Shown in pieces: positions 60,881 through 64,000 of a stretch of 64,000 nucleotides of DNA (positions are counted from its first letter, which is position 1; every line of letters starts with the position of its first letter). The DNA comes from Rotaria macrura (lineage: Eukaryota; Rotifera; Eurotatoria; Philodinida; Philodinidae). Both the position numbers and the translations under genes were made by a program. The stretch spans positions 62,001-126,000 of the forward strand of contig OENT01000234.1 of NCBI GenBank assembly GCA_900239685.1. The letters are read 5' to 3'. The notes under the pieces are model-generated. The model was not told the origin of the DNA. It ran no database searches and was given only the letters and a program-made list of their open reading frames with translations.

Positions 60881-62409
60881 AAAGAATATGACAGAGTTTC
60901 TAATGTTTTGTATTAAGTTTTGTTATTAATCATGAATATAACTTTCATCGAGTACCAATTAATAGTCTAAGTCTCAACTGATAGTAAAAGAGATTTATAT
61001 TGAATATCTAATCGATATTTATTTACCTGTAAATTGAAACTAGTTAATTGCGAATGAAAATCCTTTTAAAGTCGAGTCATTTGTAATTCACTACGATATC
61101 CATGCTCCTGCTAAAATCCTTTTAAAATTGTACTTTATGAGAAAAAACAAAAATAATAGCATTGACATGACCGTCGATAGAACTTGACATTCAATCAAAT
61201 CTTCATTCAGCACGTGAGGAATATATACTGATCCCAAAGTTTTCCTTGTAGCAATTCTAGATTGTTGTGTCATAATCAAGTTTCGTGTTCATATTTCTCT
61301 GGTATTAGGTATCCAAGATATTCTCAATTTTCATCTCTTGTGCATACATACGTACTCGAATGGTAGTAGGTTTATTTGGTATTGGGGAAAATGTTCGTTC
61401 AAGTGCAACAATACACTTCAATACTTTGATAATCGATAAAAAAAATTGATTTAATATCATAAGAGCTGGCCAATAATCGACTGAACTGTGTGATAAGCAT
61501 CGACAAGTTTGATAGAGGGTTTTCAGATGTTTTTGTATAAAGAACTAATCTCATTATGTTTGATTTTTGTATTCGAGAATTCAATGCTACCTTTTTTATC
61601 GCAAATGAAGAGTTCGTATCAAACGATTTCTATGCTGACCTCTCTATGATTAGTGTCAATATAAGAGTCACTAAAGTTATCCTGAATACATCCTATTTAT
61701 GATCTCAGTGTTAGTTCATTTATTCTTCTTTTCATTGTGTTTTTCTTCTTAATCGACAACTCTCCACAAAGAAGTTGTTTACGATGTCGAAGTTTTCTGT
61801 ACACTATATGATTGTAACAGTTTAGCATAACGTTCGCATGACATAGAATAGGCACGTAAAGGAAAAAAAGGGCACTATGGTTTTCATGAAAAATCTCTTG
61901 CATTAATACTTATGCATCTTGAATGAAAGAACTAACGTTCATACTTCGCTATTCTACTACTAACAGTTACATTCTTTTAAATAACTATCGATCATTTTTC
62001 TACGATGTAAAAATTCATATATCACTCTATAACATATTGTCAAGTAAGTTGATCGAAAAAGAAGAATTATATCATTAACAAGATCAAATACACATGTAAA
62101 GAATTATTTTATTGACATGTGAAAAATTTCTATATCTATGTCTTTCATAGGCTTCATCTAAATGATTGTTTTTACATAAAAGAAATGAACATAACCAACG
62201 TATGTGAATAAGTGTCTAAAATTTTTGTTTTTTTATGTTTGCCATTTAACATTCTCAAAAATATGTTTGATAAGAAAAATTGAAAATATGTATATATATG
62301 CATGAATCTATCGTACGCGTTCAAAGTAAATGGATGTCAACAAAAATACATTTTAACGGTGACCATGAAAACGAAAAAACAAAGGCGAATATAGTCTTTA
62401 TTGCTCGGA
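60881..62409. other. convergent intergenic stretch, nothing recognised
   Basis: Lies between the 3' ends of GPATCH3 (plus) and EI24 (minus), so it should contain both 3' UTRs. Only short random frames are present and no repeat was noticed. Confidence 0.5.
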
Positions 62410-63399
62410 TTATTGGCCTATGGGTTTTGTAGCTAGAGGACGTTTTCGTTTGAGCATATCAAATAGACGACTTGTTAAACGTATACAACCAGCAAATACA
62501 TTTAACGTTATAATATTTGATTTTGCTGGTTCTGATTTCATAAGTTCTTGAAAATCGACTGACGTAGCGGCAACAATAGCGAATGGAAATAACATAGAAA
62601 AAATGCATTCATTTATAATAACTGATTTAGAAAGTTGCGTTGAAAGAATCGTCAATGGAAGGCCGAAACCAAGAAAATACGGCCAATATGATTCAATACG
62701 TTCAACACGTTGTTTAACATTCAAGTTTGCATATATCCATCCATATTCAAATGCATAAAATGAATACAGTAAACAAAGACACATATGACCAAATATTGTA
62801 TTGAGTATAGGTACAGGTATAAGTAATATAATCGTCGATTGTATGACAAAGAATACTTGCAGAACTAAACTAAATGTTATATCACTTATTGCAAGAGAAA
62901 ATGATAACGCTGGTGGTGATTGACTCCCTTTAGTTAATTTTTTATAGACAGCATCAGCTATATCACGAAACCAATATGAATTGACAAATTTTGATATGAT
63001 AAATGCTGGAATGAGCCATAAAAAATTGAATGTATAAGTTAAGACACGCTGTATAATTAATAATGGTCGAGATGATGATGATGATTCTAATCCAGCCAAT
63101 ACATTGAATACTTGATGCAATACAGGCAAGAAAAGATGGTTAAAAGCAAGCACACCAACAAGAAGTATTCCACCATTGAATAAACATAAAAGTGCTAGGT
63201 TTGATTTAACACGACTCTTATTTGATGATGATGAGGTTCTGTTTGATCTCGGTTGATGTGGATGTCGTTTAGTTGAATTTATTTGCGTTGGTCCGTCGCT
63301 GAAAGCATCATCGATTGTTAATACATTAAATGAATTAACCAGTGCATCATAGAGACCTTGATAAAATAAATAGAAGTAAGATGAAAAATGGAAAGACAT
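62410..63399 (-). CDS. EI24: EI24 / etoposide-induced 2.4 multi-pass ER protein
   Basis: A continuous frame of 329 residues. EI24 is an ER membrane protein needed for autophagy in animals (EPG-4 in worms) and induced by p53 in mammals. It shows about six hydrophobic segments and the family blocks LCLFNGGILLVGVLAFNHLF, FLWLIPAFIISKFVNSYWF followed by RDIADAVYKK, LLYSFYAFEYGWI and YWPYFLGFGLPLTIL. The C-terminus is short and basic, and a Ser-rich loop precedes the first membrane segment. The 5' end is uncertain. The sequence before GLYDALVNSF (CTATTTATTTTATCAAG) looks like an intron acceptor, so the first exon may lie further right, possibly outside the window, and the ATG at 63397-63399 may be fortuitous. 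The core identification does not depend on this. Confidence 0.85.
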   Translation of the reverse strand: MSFHFSSYFYLFYQGLYDALVNSFNVLTIDDAFSDGPTQINSTKRHPHQPRSNRTSSSSNKSRVKSNLALLCLFNGGILLVGVLAFNHLFLPVLHQVFNVLAGLESSSSSRPLLIIQRVLTYTFNFLWLIPAFIISKFVNSYWFRDIADAVYKKLTKGSQSPPALSFSLAISDITFSLVLQVFFVIQSTIILLIPVPILNTIFGHMCLCLLYSFYAFEYGWIYANLNVKQRVERIESYWPYFLGFGLPLTILSTQLSKSVIINECIFSMLFPFAIVAATSVDFQELMKSEPAKSNIITLNVFAGCIRLTSRLFDMLKRKRPLATKPIGQ

Positions 63400-64000
63400 C
63401 TAAAACTAGAAGAAAATTTCAATGATGTCTTTAAGATGAAGAAAATTCTTTTTTTCTCTTAAAGATCGTTCATTTGTTTGACAAGTGTAAGTTTTTAGTG
63501 AATAAACTGTAAAATCGTACTTAATCAAGTATAGCACATTGATAGAACGCCAGACAGTGAGAGACATGTTCTCTGAGGATACATAAACAGTATTTGTCTT
63601 TTTTCTCGATTCCATATGGTTATGATTAATATAAAGAAATAATGCAGAATATTTGTCAGCAGATTCTCGACCAATCTTCGAACTCTAATGATTCGTCGTG
63701 GAGTCACAGCTTTCACCTTGAAGGAGTAGCTCTCTAGGTTTATACTTGATTATCAGAAATGCTATTTAGCATGTTTTCTGTTGATGAGAATGTATCATTG
63801 ATGTTGTCTCCGTTGATTGGCATGCGATAAAAACCTTGTACAGTTTAATCCACCTGAAAGAATACTTGCTTTTTAAAACTTCAAGATCGACAGAATCACG
63901 TTTTAAAATGCGATACTGAGCTACACAAACATATATATCTTACATTGAATATCATATTACATGCACTTATTGAATCACTATGATGATATATTTAAGAAAA
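63400..64000. other. right edge, upstream of EI24
   Basis: AT-rich sequence expected to hold the EI24 promoter and perhaps its first exon. I searched the minus strand for a short ATG exon ending in a donor that fits the acceptor near 63356 and found none that convinced me. Confidence 0.4.

Overview
The window is nuclear DNA from an invertebrate animal, most likely a bdelloid rotifer. It is AT-rich, and its genes are split by GT-AG introns, many of them about 50-90 bp. The protein set is clearly metazoan: ERM, extended synaptotagmin, TANC/rolling pebbles, myotrophin, SLC66A2, MRPL46, SDHAF3, GK5, GPATCH3 and EI24. At 40250-42644 there is a decayed copy of an F-box-like gene with the 'LLDLPNEVLL' start, which I associate from memory with a very large family in Adineta and Rotaria. 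That gene is the main reason for the bdelloid call. The call is inference, not a database result.

Layout, left to right. 2926-5412 (-): unrecognised Ser-rich, coiled-coil protein. 7664-11145 (-): myotrophin in four exons; its last intron (2954 bp) contains a complete single-exon 3CxxC zinc-finger gene (RTP/ZAR1-like, 8275-9054) on the same strand. 15090-18491 (+): SLC66A2/PQLC1. 20211-31018 (+): a 16-exon TANC/rolling-pebbles gene with RING, P-loop NTPase-like region, ankyrin repeats and TPR-like tail. 31291-31833 (+): SDHAF3. 31833-33975 (+): GK5-type FGGY kinase, whose ATG shares one base with the SDHAF3 stop. 35046-36112 (+): MRPL46. 40250-42644 (+): F-box-like pseudogene. 43045-43439: hAT-type MITE with an 8-bp target duplication. 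50623-58672 (+): ERM (moesin/ezrin/radixin) gene with an extended synaptotagmin gene (50643-53661, -) lying antisense inside its first coding intron. 58879-60880 (+): GPATCH3. 62410-63399 (-): EI24, 5' end uncertain.

Exon models were built by joining GT-AG sites and checking phase by hand. For MTPN, SLC66A2, TANC, SDHAF3, GK5, MRPL46, E-Syt, ERM and GPATCH3 the summed exon lengths are exact multiples of three with no internal stop, which supports the models. The genes are mostly unrelated housekeeping genes. SDHAF3 and MRPL46 both act in mitochondria, and ERM and E-Syt both act at the plasma membrane.

The most interesting points are about architecture: the SDHAF3/GK5 TAATG overlap, an antisense gene that fills an ERM intron so tightly that its stop codon overlaps the splice donor, and two ERM C-terminal coding blocks of exactly 165 nt each. 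The larger non-coding stretches contain repeats and gene fragments. I found no rRNA, tRNA, CRISPR or prokaryotic features.
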